Shown here one piece after another: positions 45,221-54,335 of a stretch of DNA of 64,000 nt. The notes under the pieces were generated by a model that was not told where the DNA came from, did not search any database, and worked only from the letters and a program-made list of their open reading frames with translations. Position 1 is the stretch's first letter. Every line of letters starts with the position of its first letter. Source of the stretch: Bernardetia sp042180575 (GTDB taxonomy: Bacteria > Bacteroidota > Bacteroidia > Cytophagales > Bernardetiaceae); NCBI RefSeq assembly GCF_042180575.1, contig NZ_CP170094.1:558001-622000 (forward strand), read 5' to 3'. A program made the translations under genes and the position numbers.

Positions 45221-46270
45221 TTAACGATAACGTGCGCCTTTATAACGTGGTTCAGAGAATGGGTTTGGACAATTTACATCATCTTTTCCTCCAAAATTAA
45301 ATACTAAAGAAATTTCGTGAGAATTTGCTCTTGCACCTGCTACTTCTGAAATAGACCAATCATAGCTATATGCTAATGCCCAACCACCAAACTTAACACC
45401 TAACATCGCCACAACAGCATCATGTTTTGGAAAATTATTTGTTGATTGCTCAATAGGAAACCCTCTGTACCAAAGACCATACAAAAGTGGTGCATACTCA
45501 CCATGTGCGCCAAGACTAAATTGTTGAAAAGAGCCTTGTTTTTTATACATAAAGCTTGGTGTGATACTTTTGGTACGGTCATCATAACGACCTCCAAAAT
45601 CTACTTTATAACCACCATGGAATGATATTTTCATTGGTAAGCGATTTTCATCTCCAATAAAACTATCGGGAGGACTGTTGATATGATTAGCAGAAAGTCC
45701 TAACCAAAAATTTTGTCCAAATAATACTGCTCCTGTTGAAATATCTACATAACCCAACTGCTGACGAGCAAAGCTTTCTTCTGTTGGTGTTCCTAAAAAT
45801 CCTCTATCACTAAATTGGTCTGGAAAAGTAAGTCCTACAAAACCAGCACTTTTTTGTACATAGCCTACTTGCAAAGCTGGCTGCACAGTAAGCCTATCAC
45901 TCAAAGGAATCATGTAAGCATAAATAAGCGAAACATCTGTGCTTTTATAAGGTGTTATTCCTGTACTTTGCTCATCTACTTTGGCTATTACACCAATAGA
46001 AGAACGAATATTTGGGAAATAATAATCAAAACCACCTGCATACGTAATATAATTTACATCTAAGCTAGGCCATTGATTGCGATAATTGAGTGTCATTCTT
46101 CCTCCTTGGTGCATTCCTGCAAAAGCTGGATTGAGATAAAGAGGAGCATTATGAAATTGTGAAAATTGTAAGTCTTGTGCAGAAGCTGTATTATGAAATC
46201 CGAAATAAAGACCAAAACAAGCGAGTAAGGCAATACTCCACAAAGGTTTTTTGAGTAATTCTAAATTCAT
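45221..46270 (-). CDS. PorP/SprF family type IX secretion system membrane protein
   Basis: This 349-residue outer-membrane barrel has a signal peptide ending TASAQ (about 32). The signature of the family starts the mature protein: DLQFSQFHNAPLYLNPAFAG, then GGRMTLNYRNQWPSL. The C-terminal strand ANSHEISLVFNFG is barrel-like, followed by a short NCPNPFSEPRYKG tail with a cysteine. PorP/SprF proteins couple type IX secretion or gliding adhesins to the envelope; genomes usually carry several copies, often each next to a large exported adhesin. Here no such adhesin adjoins, so this is a stand-alone copy. Confidence 0.93.
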   Translation of the reverse strand: MNLELLKKPLWSIALLACFGLYFGFHNTASAQDLQFSQFHNAPLYLNPAFAGMHQGGRMTLNYRNQWPSLDVNYITYAGGFDYYFPNIRSSIGVIAKVDEQSTGITPYKSTDVSLIYAYMIPLSDRLTVQPALQVGYVQKSAGFVGLTFPDQFSDRGFLGTPTEESFARQQLGYVDISTGAVLFGQNFWLGLSANHINSPPDSFIGDENRLPMKISFHGGYKVDFGGRYDDRTKSITPSFMYKKQGSFQQFSLGAHGEYAPLLYGLWYRGFPIEQSTNNFPKHDAVVAMLGVKFGGWALAYSYDWSISEVAGARANSHEISLVFNFGGKDDVNCPNPFSEPRYKGARYR

Positions 46271-46656
46271 TGTTGTAATGATAAATGGTATGTTTGAAAT
46301 TTTATAGCTGGTTTTTTTTAGTTAAAAATAGACTTTTCTCAACTGTTTTATTAAACTTTAATCTATTTCACTAAACAAATCGTACGCAAGTTAGCATTTT
46401 TTGTTCGATTCTTAAAAAAATAACGCTTCTAAAAAGTTAAAATTGCGTTATCTAATAGATATAAACCAATAAAATGAAAGAATTTTATATCAAAATAGCA
46501 TAGTTTTTTAATTTAAAATTCGGTTTGCATACTTTTATTTATTTCCTAGTAACTATTTTGTTCTGAAAATTTAAGGATTCGAAAGAACTTTTTGAGTATA
46601 AAATTAGGTTGGGTAAGAAATAATTAGAATTAAAAACGAAATTAACCTAAATAACT
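46271..46656. other. 386-bp gap between divergent porP and kptA
   Basis: AT-rich sequence with no gene, hairpin or repeat I could support. It must hold the promoters of porP (minus) and kptA (plus). No clean TTG/TAnnTTTG pair was seen. Confidence 0.5.
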
Positions 46657-47208
46657 ATGGACGCTAAAAAAGCAAAAAAACGAAGTAAATTTTTCTCTTT
46701 ACTTCTTCGACATCAACCCGAAACAGTAGGCTTAAAATTAGAAGAAGGAGGCTGGACAGATACAAAAGACTTCTTAGAAAAAATAAATAATTATAAAAAA
46801 GGAGATTCTATTACTTTTGAAGAATTAGAATATATTGTAGAAAATAATGATAAACAACGGTTTGCTTTCAATGAAGACAAAACCAAAATAAGAGCTAATC
46901 AAGGGCATTCCACCAATGTGGAAATGAATTATCAGCCTACTACACCTCCTCCAGTTTTATATCATGGAACAGCTACAAAAAATGTAGATTCAATTCTGAA
47001 AAATGGAATCATAAAAGGTAGTCGTCAATATGTTCATCTATCTGCTGATACAGAAACAGCTCAAAAAGTAGGTTCAAGACACGGAAACCCTTATATTTTC
47101 AAAATTGAAACCTACAAAATGCAAGAAGCAGGAATAAAATTTTATTGTTCAGAAAATGGCGTTTGGCTTACTGATTTTATTCCAAAAGAATTTTTGAAAG
47201 AAAATTAA
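46657..47208 (+). CDS. kptA: RNA 2'-phosphotransferase (KptA/Tpt1)
   Basis: This 183-residue enzyme removes an internal RNA 2'-phosphate to NAD, giving ADP-ribose 1'',2''-cyclic phosphate. The family pattern is complete: KFFSLLLRHQPETVGLKLEEGGW (R18, H19), RFAFNEDKTKIRANQGHS, LYHGTATKNVDSILKNGI, YVHLSADTETAQKVGSRHG and GVWLTDFIPKEFL. In fungi and plants Tpt1 completes tRNA splicing, but bacteria lack that pathway, so the bacterial role is open. It stands alone and is followed by a perfect bidirectional hairpin. Confidence 0.93.
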   Translation: MDAKKAKKRSKFFSLLLRHQPETVGLKLEEGGWTDTKDFLEKINNYKKGDSITFEELEYIVENNDKQRFAFNEDKTKIRANQGHSTNVEMNYQPTTPPPVLYHGTATKNVDSILKNGIIKGSRQYVHLSADTETAQKVGSRHGNPYIFKIETYKMQEAGIKFYCSENGVWLTDFIPKEFLKEN

Positions 47209-47233
47209 AAAAATTATGATAACATTTCCTCTT

Positions 47234-47281
47234 ACAAACGAAAAAGCATCTTGATTCATTTCAAGATGCTTTTTCGTTTGT
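47234..47281. terminator. Perfect 21-bp bidirectional terminator
   Basis: The 21 bases at 47234-47254 (ACAAACGAAAAAGC...) are exactly complementary to 47261-47281, with a 6-nt loop. It lies between the convergent kptA and YwqK-like genes and has A/T runs within each arm, so it can end both. Confidence 0.9.
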
Positions 47282-47286
47282 TTTGG

Positions 47287-48792
47287 TTATCTTCTTTTAA
47301 AAGGAGATTTTTTACGTACTTTTCCTTTTCTATAGGTTTTTGCAGCAGAAACTTTTCCTTTTCTATGGATTTCTCTTCTATTTAATCTTTCATCTTCATC
47401 GTAGTAATACCATTTTCCGTTTTTGATGTCTTTGTAAAAATGACCTTCTGCCGAAATTTTTCCATTTGAGTGATAATAAGTAGCAACACCCCACTTTTTG
47501 CTCAGTTTATACTCAATTTCGGAAACCAAATCTCCTTTTGAGCTATATTCTTTTGTAATTCCTTTTTTGTGTCCAAAGGCATATTCTTCTTTGAGATGCG
47601 TTTTTCCATTTGTAAAATAAGTTTCACGTTTGCCATGTAGCTTATCATTTTCATAATTTTCAGTTACTTTTTTCTCTCCATTTGAATAAAAATAACTCCA
47701 TTCGCCAGCTCTTTTTTCATCAGAAACCTCAATTTGTTTTTCTTTATTTCCATTAGCATAATAATGAGTTTCTTTTCTATCTTTAATACTTTTTCCAAAA
47801 TCAACTTCTTTTGCAAGATTTCCATTTTCTCTGTAAATTTTGGAAGAAAGTTGTTGTCCAGAACGGTATTTTACTTCTTGCTTGAGTTTTCCATTGTCAT
47901 AATAAAGAATATTATCTCCGTGTAATTGTCCGTTTTTATAGATTGCATCTTGCACCAAAACACTATCTCTTGTATATCTTCTAAAATATCCATTCTTTTT
48001 TCCATGAATATTTATGGTCTCTAACTCTAAGATTCCATTATCGTAATAGCTTTTAAAATCGCCACTCATTTCTCCATCCAAATAAGTCGTAGTGGTACGC
48101 AAAACTCCATTTTGATAAAATGTTTTTTCTTCTCCGTTTGGTTTATGATTTTTGAAAGTAATCATTCTTTTAATTTGTCCATCTGGATAATATTCTTCTA
48201 CCAACCCATTTATTTTATCTAATTCAAAAGGTGTTTTTGCTTTTAGTTCTCCGTCTGGATAAAATGTTTTTATAATTCCGTTTAAATGGTCATTTTGATA
48301 ATTTGCTTCCTGTACTACAATTTGTTTTTCATTATATACTTTTGCATTTCCATTTCTTTTATCATCTTGACATTCATATTCTGCCATCAAACCACCTTCA
48401 AAATAATATTCTTTAAAGATTCCATCTTTTTTTCCTTCTTTATATGAACCAATTAATTTTTCTTTTCCATTTGGATAGTATTCGATAGCTCTACCTTGTA
48501 TTTCGCCTTCTTTAAAAGTGGCAATAGATTTTAACTCTCCTGTTACGTGAAAAAGTTTGTACTCTCCATCTACATTTGTGCTATCGTTTCCAATAAAGTA
48601 ATATTCAGCCTTCAAAATGGTGTTATCCATATCATAATACGTGCGAGCAACTCGTCTTCCGTTCTGATTAGCAGACTTCAAACGCTCATTTTCAGCCGTT
48701 TGAGCCGAAGCTGAAAGCTGTCCAAAAACAACCAAAGGAAGATTGTATAAAATTAAAAAGGCTAAAAAATAGATTATTTTTTTATTCGTCAT
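47287..48792 (-). CDS. MORN-repeat (YwqK-like) exported protein
   Basis: This 501-residue protein has a signal peptide to about residue 24 (LPLVVFGQ). Almost the whole length is a ladder of ~23-residue MORN_2 repeats built on G.......YYxNGxLk, for example NGRRVARTYYD, GEIQGRAIEYYPNGKEKLIGSY, NGLVEEYYPDGQIKR and NGKWYYYDEDERL. The C-terminus is basic (KGKVRKKSPFKRR). Databases often label such proteins 'YwqK family antitoxin', but the signal peptide and lack of a toxin argue against that here. An envelope or surface scaffold role is more likely, as inference. Confidence 0.88.
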   Translation of the reverse strand: MTNKKIIYFLAFLILYNLPLVVFGQLSASAQTAENERLKSANQNGRRVARTYYDMDNTILKAEYYFIGNDSTNVDGEYKLFHVTGELKSIATFKEGEIQGRAIEYYPNGKEKLIGSYKEGKKDGIFKEYYFEGGLMAEYECQDDKRNGNAKVYNEKQIVVQEANYQNDHLNGIIKTFYPDGELKAKTPFELDKINGLVEEYYPDGQIKRMITFKNHKPNGEEKTFYQNGVLRTTTTYLDGEMSGDFKSYYDNGILELETINIHGKKNGYFRRYTRDSVLVQDAIYKNGQLHGDNILYYDNGKLKQEVKYRSGQQLSSKIYRENGNLAKEVDFGKSIKDRKETHYYANGNKEKQIEVSDEKRAGEWSYFYSNGEKKVTENYENDKLHGKRETYFTNGKTHLKEEYAFGHKKGITKEYSSKGDLVSEIEYKLSKKWGVATYYHSNGKISAEGHFYKDIKNGKWYYYDEDERLNRREIHRKGKVSAAKTYRKGKVRKKSPFKRR

Positions 48793-48892
48793 TATGTTTA
48801 TTTTCTTTTTAATAAATTACTCATGAGAACATGAATAATGGTAGGATTTTATTTATTTCTTGATTAACAATTTAATAGTATTTGATTTTATT

Positions 48893-48915
48893 GTTGCTCA
48901 TATCTCACGAGCAAC
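48893..48915. repeat. P1 palindrome copy
   Basis: GTTGCTC (48893-48899) and GAGCAAC (48909-48915) flank ATATCTCAC. It differs from 3399-3420 by two or three bases. It lies in the 397-bp gap 48793-49189, which also holds the paired P2 hairpins and shows no gene. Confidence 0.65.
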
Positions 48916-49110
48916 CTTCTAACTACCAACAAAACGCTTGATTGAAAGTCTTATTGCAGTCAAATTTCTATCAAAAGCATTATTTTTTCTTAAAATAGAT
49001 TTATAAACACTACATATTCCAAAAATATACCAAGATAAAAAAACAATCAACTAATTTTGAGATTCTTATAGAAGATTGATTAAAAATGGCTATTTTCGCC
49101 TATTATAATA

Positions 49111-49173
49111 TAGCTGACACTTTCCAAGTGTCAGAAATAATAAAACATAACGACACTTGGAAAGTGTCGGCTA
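49111..49173. repeat. Paired P2 hairpins (REPIN-like) before the M16 gene
   Basis: TAGCTGACACTTTCCAAGTG at 49111-49130 and its near reverse complement at 49154-49173 are two GACACTT/AAGTGTC hairpins in inverted orientation, separated by about 20 nt. The pair ends 17 bases before the M16 start. Confidence 0.8.
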
Positions 49174-49189
49174 CGTAACACAAAATTCT

Positions 49190-50455
49190 ATGCTTGACCG
49201 TACAAAATCACCTGATTTTCAGCTTATTAAATCACACCAACTACCAAAGATTAATACAAAGAAACTAAAAAATGGTATTTCTTTTCATCAATTAATCACT
49301 AAAAATCAGCCAGTTTTGGGCTTTCAAATTGCTTTTGAGGCAGGAAGATGTCAAGAAAATAAAACAGGAGAGGCTTCTTTTATGGCAAAAATGCTTTTAG
49401 AAGGCACACAAACCAATACAGGAAAACAAATTGCTGACAAAATTTCGTTTTATGGAGCTTCAATACAGGTAGATTCAGGGAATGATTTTACGATTGTTTC
49501 TTTTTATACCTTAGAAAAACATTTAGAACACCTTTTACCTTTATTAAAGGAAATTTTACAAGAACCTACTTTTCCACAATCTGAAATAGATAATTTAAAG
49601 AACCGTTCGGTTCAAAATCTAAAAATTCAAGAAGAAAGAACAGCTTACCGAGCGACTGTCAAAATTAAAGAAGTGCTTTTTAAAGAAAACCATCCTTATT
49701 CTGCTTCTTCAAGTGAGCAGAGTATTAGAGCAATTCAAAGACAAGATTTAATTGATTTTTATGAAACTCATATCAAATCAAATCCTTTTGAAGCCTATTT
49801 AGTAGGAGATATTGATGCTGATTCTGAAAAATTAATAACTAATTTTATCGAAAGTTTTGCAGTTGATTCTGACAAGAAAGAAAAGCAATTATTAGAAAAC
49901 CCGACTAATTCTATTACTAAAATCTATGAAGAAATAGAGGGAAGTGTACAAACTTCTATTCGTATTGGAAGACTTCTTTTCAATCAAAAACACCCAGATT
50001 ATGCAGCTTTCAAGGTTATGAATATGATTTTGGGAGGCTATTTTGGCTCAAGGTTGATGCAAAATATTAGAGAAGATAAAGGTTATACGTATGGAATTTC
50101 GTCAAGAAATGCAGCTATGAAAAATGGTTCGTATTTCGTAATTGGTACAGATGTAAAAAAAGAAATTTATCAAGATGCCGTTAATGAAATTTATAAGGAA
50201 ATTGAAAGATTGAAAAATGAACCTGTTTCGGAAGAAGAGTTAGAAAATGTAAAAAATTATATGAGTGGAAACTTTTTGGGTTCGCTCTCAACAGCTTTTG
50301 CAGTTATGGACAAAATGCAGGATATTCATTTGTATAACCTTGATGAAAACTATTACAATAATTACATCACTAATCTAAGAAAAGTAACCGTAGAAAATGT
50401 ACAGAAAATGGCACAGAAATATTTAGTAGATTTGACAGAAGTATGTATAGGTTAA
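49190..50455 (+). CDS. M16-family peptidase-like protein lacking the zinc site
   Basis: This 421-residue protein uses the ATG at 49190 (MLDRTKSPDF). A longer frame opens with TTG inside the P2 repeat and is unlikely. The pitrilysin fold is clear: NGISFHQLITKNQPVLGFQIAFEAG at the start, and the C-terminal NIREDKGYTYGISS and MSGNFLGSLSTAF. The active-site helix reads GEASFMAKMLLEGT where catalytic members have G-x-A-H-F-x-E-H-M-L-x-x-GT. All three key residues (H, E, H) are replaced by S63, A66 and K67, so it should be proteolytically inactive. Such forms normally pair with an active M16 partner, but none is adjacent. Confidence 0.88.
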   Translation: MLDRTKSPDFQLIKSHQLPKINTKKLKNGISFHQLITKNQPVLGFQIAFEAGRCQENKTGEASFMAKMLLEGTQTNTGKQIADKISFYGASIQVDSGNDFTIVSFYTLEKHLEHLLPLLKEILQEPTFPQSEIDNLKNRSVQNLKIQEERTAYRATVKIKEVLFKENHPYSASSSEQSIRAIQRQDLIDFYETHIKSNPFEAYLVGDIDADSEKLITNFIESFAVDSDKKEKQLLENPTNSITKIYEEIEGSVQTSIRIGRLLFNQKHPDYAAFKVMNMILGGYFGSRLMQNIREDKGYTYGISSRNAAMKNGSYFVIGTDVKKEIYQDAVNEIYKEIERLKNEPVSEEELENVKNYMSGNFLGSLSTAFAVMDKMQDIHLYNLDENYYNNYITNLRKVTVENVQKMAQKYLVDLTEVCIG

Positions 50456-50460
50456 AACAA

Positions 50461-50621
50461 ATTTAGATTTTAGAAGTCAGAATTTAGATTTATTTATTCA
50501 ATTTCTAAACTTCTAAATTTATTTGAATTTAATTGGCTACGCCGACTTTCAGTTCTAATTTCTAAAATCTAACTTCTAAATTTAATTTACCTGCCGTTGT
50601 TGGTGTCCCCACCAACGACAT
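50461..50621. repeat. Low-complexity inverted repeat plus P1 copy
   Basis: AGATTTTAGAAGTCAGAATT-like sequence (about 50465-50492) is roughly complementary to TTCTAATTTCTAAAATCTAA (about 50553-50572), around a GGCTACGCCGAC centre. Directly after it, 50592-50621 is the P1 palindrome whose first 29 bases are the exact reverse complement of 18275-18303. The dapF ATG follows 12 bases later. Confidence 0.65.
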
Positions 50622-50633
50622 AAACATAAAAAA

Positions 50634-51569
50634 ATGAAATTTTATAAATATCAAGGAACAGGAAATGATTTTATTATGGTTGATAATCGTGATAATTCTT
50701 TTTCTGAAGAACAAAAAAAAGACAAAAATTTTATCGAAAAATTATGTCATCGTCGTTTCGGGATTGGTGCTGACGGACTTATTTTAATAGAAAATCCAAC
50801 AGATAAATCACTTGAAGGAGATTTTGTAATGGTTTATTTCAATTCTGATGGAAATACAAGTTCTATGTGTGGAAATGGTGGACGCTGTGCCGTTGCTTTT
50901 GCGTATCGTTTGGGTGTTTTTGAAGGAAAAGAAACTACTTTTATGGCTTTTGATGGACTACATTTTGCAAAAGTAATGAGTGTAGAAAACTCAGAAAAAG
51001 AAATTGTTACAGAAGTAGAACTCCAAATGGGCGATGTTTCAAAAGTAGAAACAAATCTCAATTCTAATTTTGAGTCTAATCTTGAGTCAGATAAAAATGC
51101 CTATTTTTTAGATACAGGTTCGCCTCATTATGTGAGTTTTTTGTCCGAAACAGATAATAAAAAAACACAAAATGGCTTAGAAAATTATGCTGTTGTAGAA
51201 GAAGGAAAAAAGGTTCGGTATAATGAAAGATTCAAAAAAGAAGGTACAAATGTTAATTTTGTTGCAAGGAATGCAAATAATTCAGAAAAAAATAGCATTT
51301 TTGTAAGAACTTATGAACGTGGCGTAGAAGACGAAACACTTTCTTGTGGAACAGGCGTAACAGCTTGCGCTCTAGCTTATTCTTTATATGACCAAAATAT
51401 AACTACTAATTTAGATGAAAATACAAATCAAACAAACCTAGTACAAATTCACACTTTAGGAGGGAATTTACAGGTGCGTTTTGATTATTCCAATAGAAAT
51501 TCCGAACATCATTTCACAAATATTTTTCTAATAGGAGCTGCAACAGCAGTTTTTGAAGGGAATATATAA
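50634..51569 (+). CDS. dapF: Diaminopimelate epimerase
   Basis: This 311-residue cofactor-free epimerase interconverts LL- and meso-diaminopimelate for peptidoglycan and lysine. The two catalytic cysteines are C79 in SSMCGNGGRC and C237 in LSCGTGVTAC. The opening FYKYQGTGNDFIMVDNR and the RFGIGADGLILIE block are standard. It is longer than the usual ~275 residues because of low-complexity insertions rich in N, S and E (about 138-155 and 258-275). There are no other lysine-pathway genes nearby. A P1 palindrome ends 12 bases before the start and may affect translation. Confidence 0.94.
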   Translation: MKFYKYQGTGNDFIMVDNRDNSFSEEQKKDKNFIEKLCHRRFGIGADGLILIENPTDKSLEGDFVMVYFNSDGNTSSMCGNGGRCAVAFAYRLGVFEGKETTFMAFDGLHFAKVMSVENSEKEIVTEVELQMGDVSKVETNLNSNFESNLESDKNAYFLDTGSPHYVSFLSETDNKKTQNGLENYAVVEEGKKVRYNERFKKEGTNVNFVARNANNSEKNSIFVRTYERGVEDETLSCGTGVTACALAYSLYDQNITTNLDENTNQTNLVQIHTLGGNLQVRFDYSNRNSEHHFTNIFLIGAATAVFEGNI

Positions 51570-51575
51570 TATAAC

Positions 51576-51600
51576 TCACACCTTCTAAGGTGTCAGAAAA
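51576..51600. repeat. P2 hairpin copy
   Basis: ACACCTT-ct-AAGGTGT (51578-51593) followed by CAGAAA lies just after the dapF stop. The AATTCGTAATTCGTAATT low-complexity motif follows at about 51679-51696, before the next gene. Confidence 0.6.
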
Positions 51601-51706
51601 ACAACAAATAAAATCAACTAAAGAATATAAAATTAAACAACGTACACTATTTAAACGTGTTACATTCATAATTTTCAATTCGTAATTCGTAATTATTCTT
51701 ATTAAT

Positions 51707-53797
51707 ATGAATCTCAAAAACCAATCTCAAAAAGGTAATTCTATCAAGCTATTTGCAGCTTTGATTTTACTTTTTGCATTTTTTACAGGTTGCTCATCTG
51801 TTTATCAAAAAGCAGAATCTGAATTTGATAGAGCAGCTTATAATAAAGCCATTACACTTTATCAATCTTATTTAGCCAAAAATCCAGCGAAGGCTGCTGA
51901 GGTAAATTATAAAATTGCTGAAGCCTATCGCCGTTCGAATCGTCTTCAAATGGCATTACCTCATTATAAAAAAGTAGTGGAAGCAGGAACAAACAAACTC
52001 ACAGCAGGCGACCGTGATACACTTCGTTATTACACAGCCGAAGCCTTGAAAGTCAATAAAAAATACGATGAAGCAAAAGCTCAATTTGAAGATTATGTCA
52101 AATTAGGAATCAATCAAAAACTCAAAGCATTAGCTCAAAGTGAAATTGACAACCTAGAGTCTATCAATGAAATTGCAGAAGCAAATCAATATGTTACTGT
52201 TGTTCCTTGTGATGGAATAAATACTGAAAATTCGGATTTTGCACCTACAAAATGGATGAACAAACTGGTTTTTTCGTCAGATAGAAGAAAAGAAGCAACT
52301 TATGAAGGAACAGGACAAGGTTTTTATGACTTGTACAGCTTCGAAAATGAAAACGATATTTCTGACACCACAAATGCGTGTGTAGGAACTGTAAAACTTT
52401 GGGGAGGAGAAATTTTTAATAAAGTAGGAACTCATGATGCTTCGGCTACTTTTTCGCCTGATGGAAAGACAGTAATTTTTGCTCGTAGTGGAAATGGAGA
52501 TAAAAAAGGAGAATCTGACAAAGAGGTTAGTCTTTATACTTCTTCTTTGAATAATGGTCTTTGGTCAGACCCAAAACCTCTTTCTTATGTAAATAGTAGC
52601 TACTGGGACGGAACGCCACACATTTCTAAAGATGGTCAGACACTTTATTTTTCTTCTAATCGTGCTTCTAGTAAAGGTGGATTGGATATTTATAAAGCTA
52701 GTTTTAATGACAGAGACAAAACGTGGTCAAATGTAGTTCGTTTGGGAGATGATATTAATACAGAAGGAAATGAAATGTTTCCTTATATCGATGAAAAAGG
52801 ACGTTTCTTTTTTGCTTCTAACGGACATGGTGGTTTAGGTGGTTTGGATATTTTTGTTCAAGAAGAAATGAAAAACCCTTCAGATACGGATACTACTTCA
52901 ATGATTAAGAAAATTCGCAATGTAGGTGCGCCAATAAATAGTACAGGCGATGATTTTGGACTTACTTTTACAGAAAAAGAAGACAAAGGAGGTTATTTTA
53001 CCTCAAAACGTGAGAAAAATGAAAGTGAAGTTATTGCAGAAACCAACGATGATATTTACCGTTTTCATCTTGATTCTTTAGATATTCGTGAGGTGCGTTA
53101 TGTGCTTCGTGGAACAGTTGAGGGAGTTGATAAAGTAGAAAATACTCGTGAATTTCTTTCAGGTGTAGAAATGGATTTGAATTTGGGCAATAATAACATT
53201 GTAAAAGTTTCGACAGACGACAAAGGAAAATTCTTATTTGATACTTCTCTTGTTATTGGAAAGGTATATGATATTGATGTAACAGCAGCAGGATATTTAC
53301 CAAAAAATGATAATGCTTTTTCTACTGTTGGTCGTGGTTTGGATAAAAACAAACTGACTCAAATGTACACACTCGTTTATTTTGATACGGCTTTTGTTTT
53401 GACAAAAGATTTCTTCGTAACTGGAGGAGGAGAAGGAAAAGATATGCTGCCACCAGAAATTGAGATTTTATACAAACTCAATAGTGCAGAACTAACTCCA
53501 GAAGCTAAAGAGAAATTAGATAATTTTGTAGTTTTCTTAAAAGAATATTTAGCGATGTATCCAGATGCTAAACTTACTATGGGTTCACATACAGATTCAC
53601 GAGGTTCGAATGGTTACAACCAACGACTTTCACAACGTCGTGCAAACTCAGCTGTAAACTATGTTCTTGAAAAAGGTGTTTCAAAAGACAAGATAAAAGC
53701 AGTAGGTTATGGCGAAAATCGCTTGAAAATACCAAATGCTAAAAATGAAGAAGAACATCAATTAAATCGTCGTACTACGGTGGAAGTGGTGAAGTAA
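51707..53797 (+). CDS. PorE-like OmpA-family lipoprotein (type IX secretion associated)
   Basis: This 696-residue lipoprotein has the lipobox FTGC (C29). Its domain order is TPR repeats at about 32-150 (FDRAAYNKAITLYQSYL, AEVNYKIAEAYRRS), a PD40-type beta-propeller at about 165-430 (DASATFSPDGKTVIFAR, GTPHISKDGQTLYFSSNR, YIDEKGRFFFASNGHGGLGGLDIF), a carboxypeptidase-regulatory-like domain at about 460-550, and an OmpA C-terminal peptidoglycan-binding domain at about 590-696 (GSHTDSRGSNGYNQRLSQRRA). This order is that of PorE, which anchors the type IX machinery to peptidoglycan. Other OmpA/PD40 proteins in Bacteroidota share it, so PorE is the best, not the only, reading. Confidence 0.88.
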   Translation: MNLKNQSQKGNSIKLFAALILLFAFFTGCSSVYQKAESEFDRAAYNKAITLYQSYLAKNPAKAAEVNYKIAEAYRRSNRLQMALPHYKKVVEAGTNKLTAGDRDTLRYYTAEALKVNKKYDEAKAQFEDYVKLGINQKLKALAQSEIDNLESINEIAEANQYVTVVPCDGINTENSDFAPTKWMNKLVFSSDRRKEATYEGTGQGFYDLYSFENENDISDTTNACVGTVKLWGGEIFNKVGTHDASATFSPDGKTVIFARSGNGDKKGESDKEVSLYTSSLNNGLWSDPKPLSYVNSSYWDGTPHISKDGQTLYFSSNRASSKGGLDIYKASFNDRDKTWSNVVRLGDDINTEGNEMFPYIDEKGRFFFASNGHGGLGGLDIFVQEEMKNPSDTDTTSMIKKIRNVGAPINSTGDDFGLTFTEKEDKGGYFTSKREKNESEVIAETNDDIYRFHLDSLDIREVRYVLRGTVEGVDKVENTREFLSGVEMDLNLGNNNIVKVSTDDKGKFLFDTSLVIGKVYDIDVTAAGYLPKNDNAFSTVGRGLDKNKLTQMYTLVYFDTAFVLTKDFFVTGGGEGKDMLPPEIEILYKLNSAELTPEAKEKLDNFVVFLKEYLAMYPDAKLTMGSHTDSRGSNGYNQRLSQRRANSAVNYVLEKGVSKDKIKAVGYGENRLKIPNAKNEEEHQLNRRTTVEVVK

Positions 53798-53820
53798 CTT
53801 TCTATAAAATTTTACTCTAA

Positions 53821-53850
53821 AAAGGTGTTTCTTTATTGAAATGCCTTTTT
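53821..53850 (+). terminator. Terminator of the PorE-like gene
   Basis: AAAGGTGTTTC pairs with GAAATGCCTTT (two G-T wobbles) over a 6-nt loop, then a T run. It starts 23 bases past the stop. Confidence 0.75.
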
Positions 53851-53871
53851 TTATTTAAAATAAAATAATTT

Positions 53872-54318
53872 ATGACATCTTTTATAAAAATAGCATTTAT
53901 TTTTTTACTATTTCAAAGTTGCACAACTTCAAATGATAAAATCAGTAGTAATTTTTTGTGTGATGGCGATGAATATTGCTGTAAAAAGAAAAAAGAATAT
54001 AGTAGTTATTTAACTGCTTTCAAATTTTCAACTCCAAAAGCTTCTTTTCAAATAGATGATAAGACCTATTACGAATACTCATTAGGAAGTGATCGTAATT
54101 ATTCAGCTTCTTTCCTATGTATAGAGAATCAATATCAAGAGATTGTATATTATAGAGGAATGACACATTATTGTAGCTTTTATAAAAATAGTGAAGAAGG
54201 AAAGGAGGTAAAAGCCTATCTTCTAGCTAGAATAGCTGCTCCCATAAAAATTACAGAAGAAGAAATTAGAGAGGAAATTGAAGATGTATATGAAGAAATT
54301 GAAATAAAAGAGCAATAA
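53872..54318 (+). CDS. Hypothetical lipoprotein
   Basis: This 148-residue protein has the lipobox LFQSC (C17). The mature part holds a cysteine-rich patch (FLCDGDEYCCKKKKEYSSYL) and an acidic C-terminal helix (TEEEIREEIEDVYEEIEIKEQ). The family is not recognised. It is placed between two terminators and is therefore probably transcribed alone. Confidence 0.72.
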   Translation: MTSFIKIAFIFLLFQSCTTSNDKISSNFLCDGDEYCCKKKKEYSSYLTAFKFSTPKASFQIDDKTYYEYSLGSDRNYSASFLCIENQYQEIVYYRGMTHYCSFYKNSEEGKEVKAYLLARIAAPIKITEEEIREEIEDVYEEIEIKEQ

Positions 54319-54335
54319 TATTTTTTTATTTTGTG

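Noticed and set aside
47287..48792. Antitoxin of a toxin-antitoxin pair (YwqK label)
   Set aside because: The protein has a signal peptide and long MORN ladder, and there is no toxin gene beside it.
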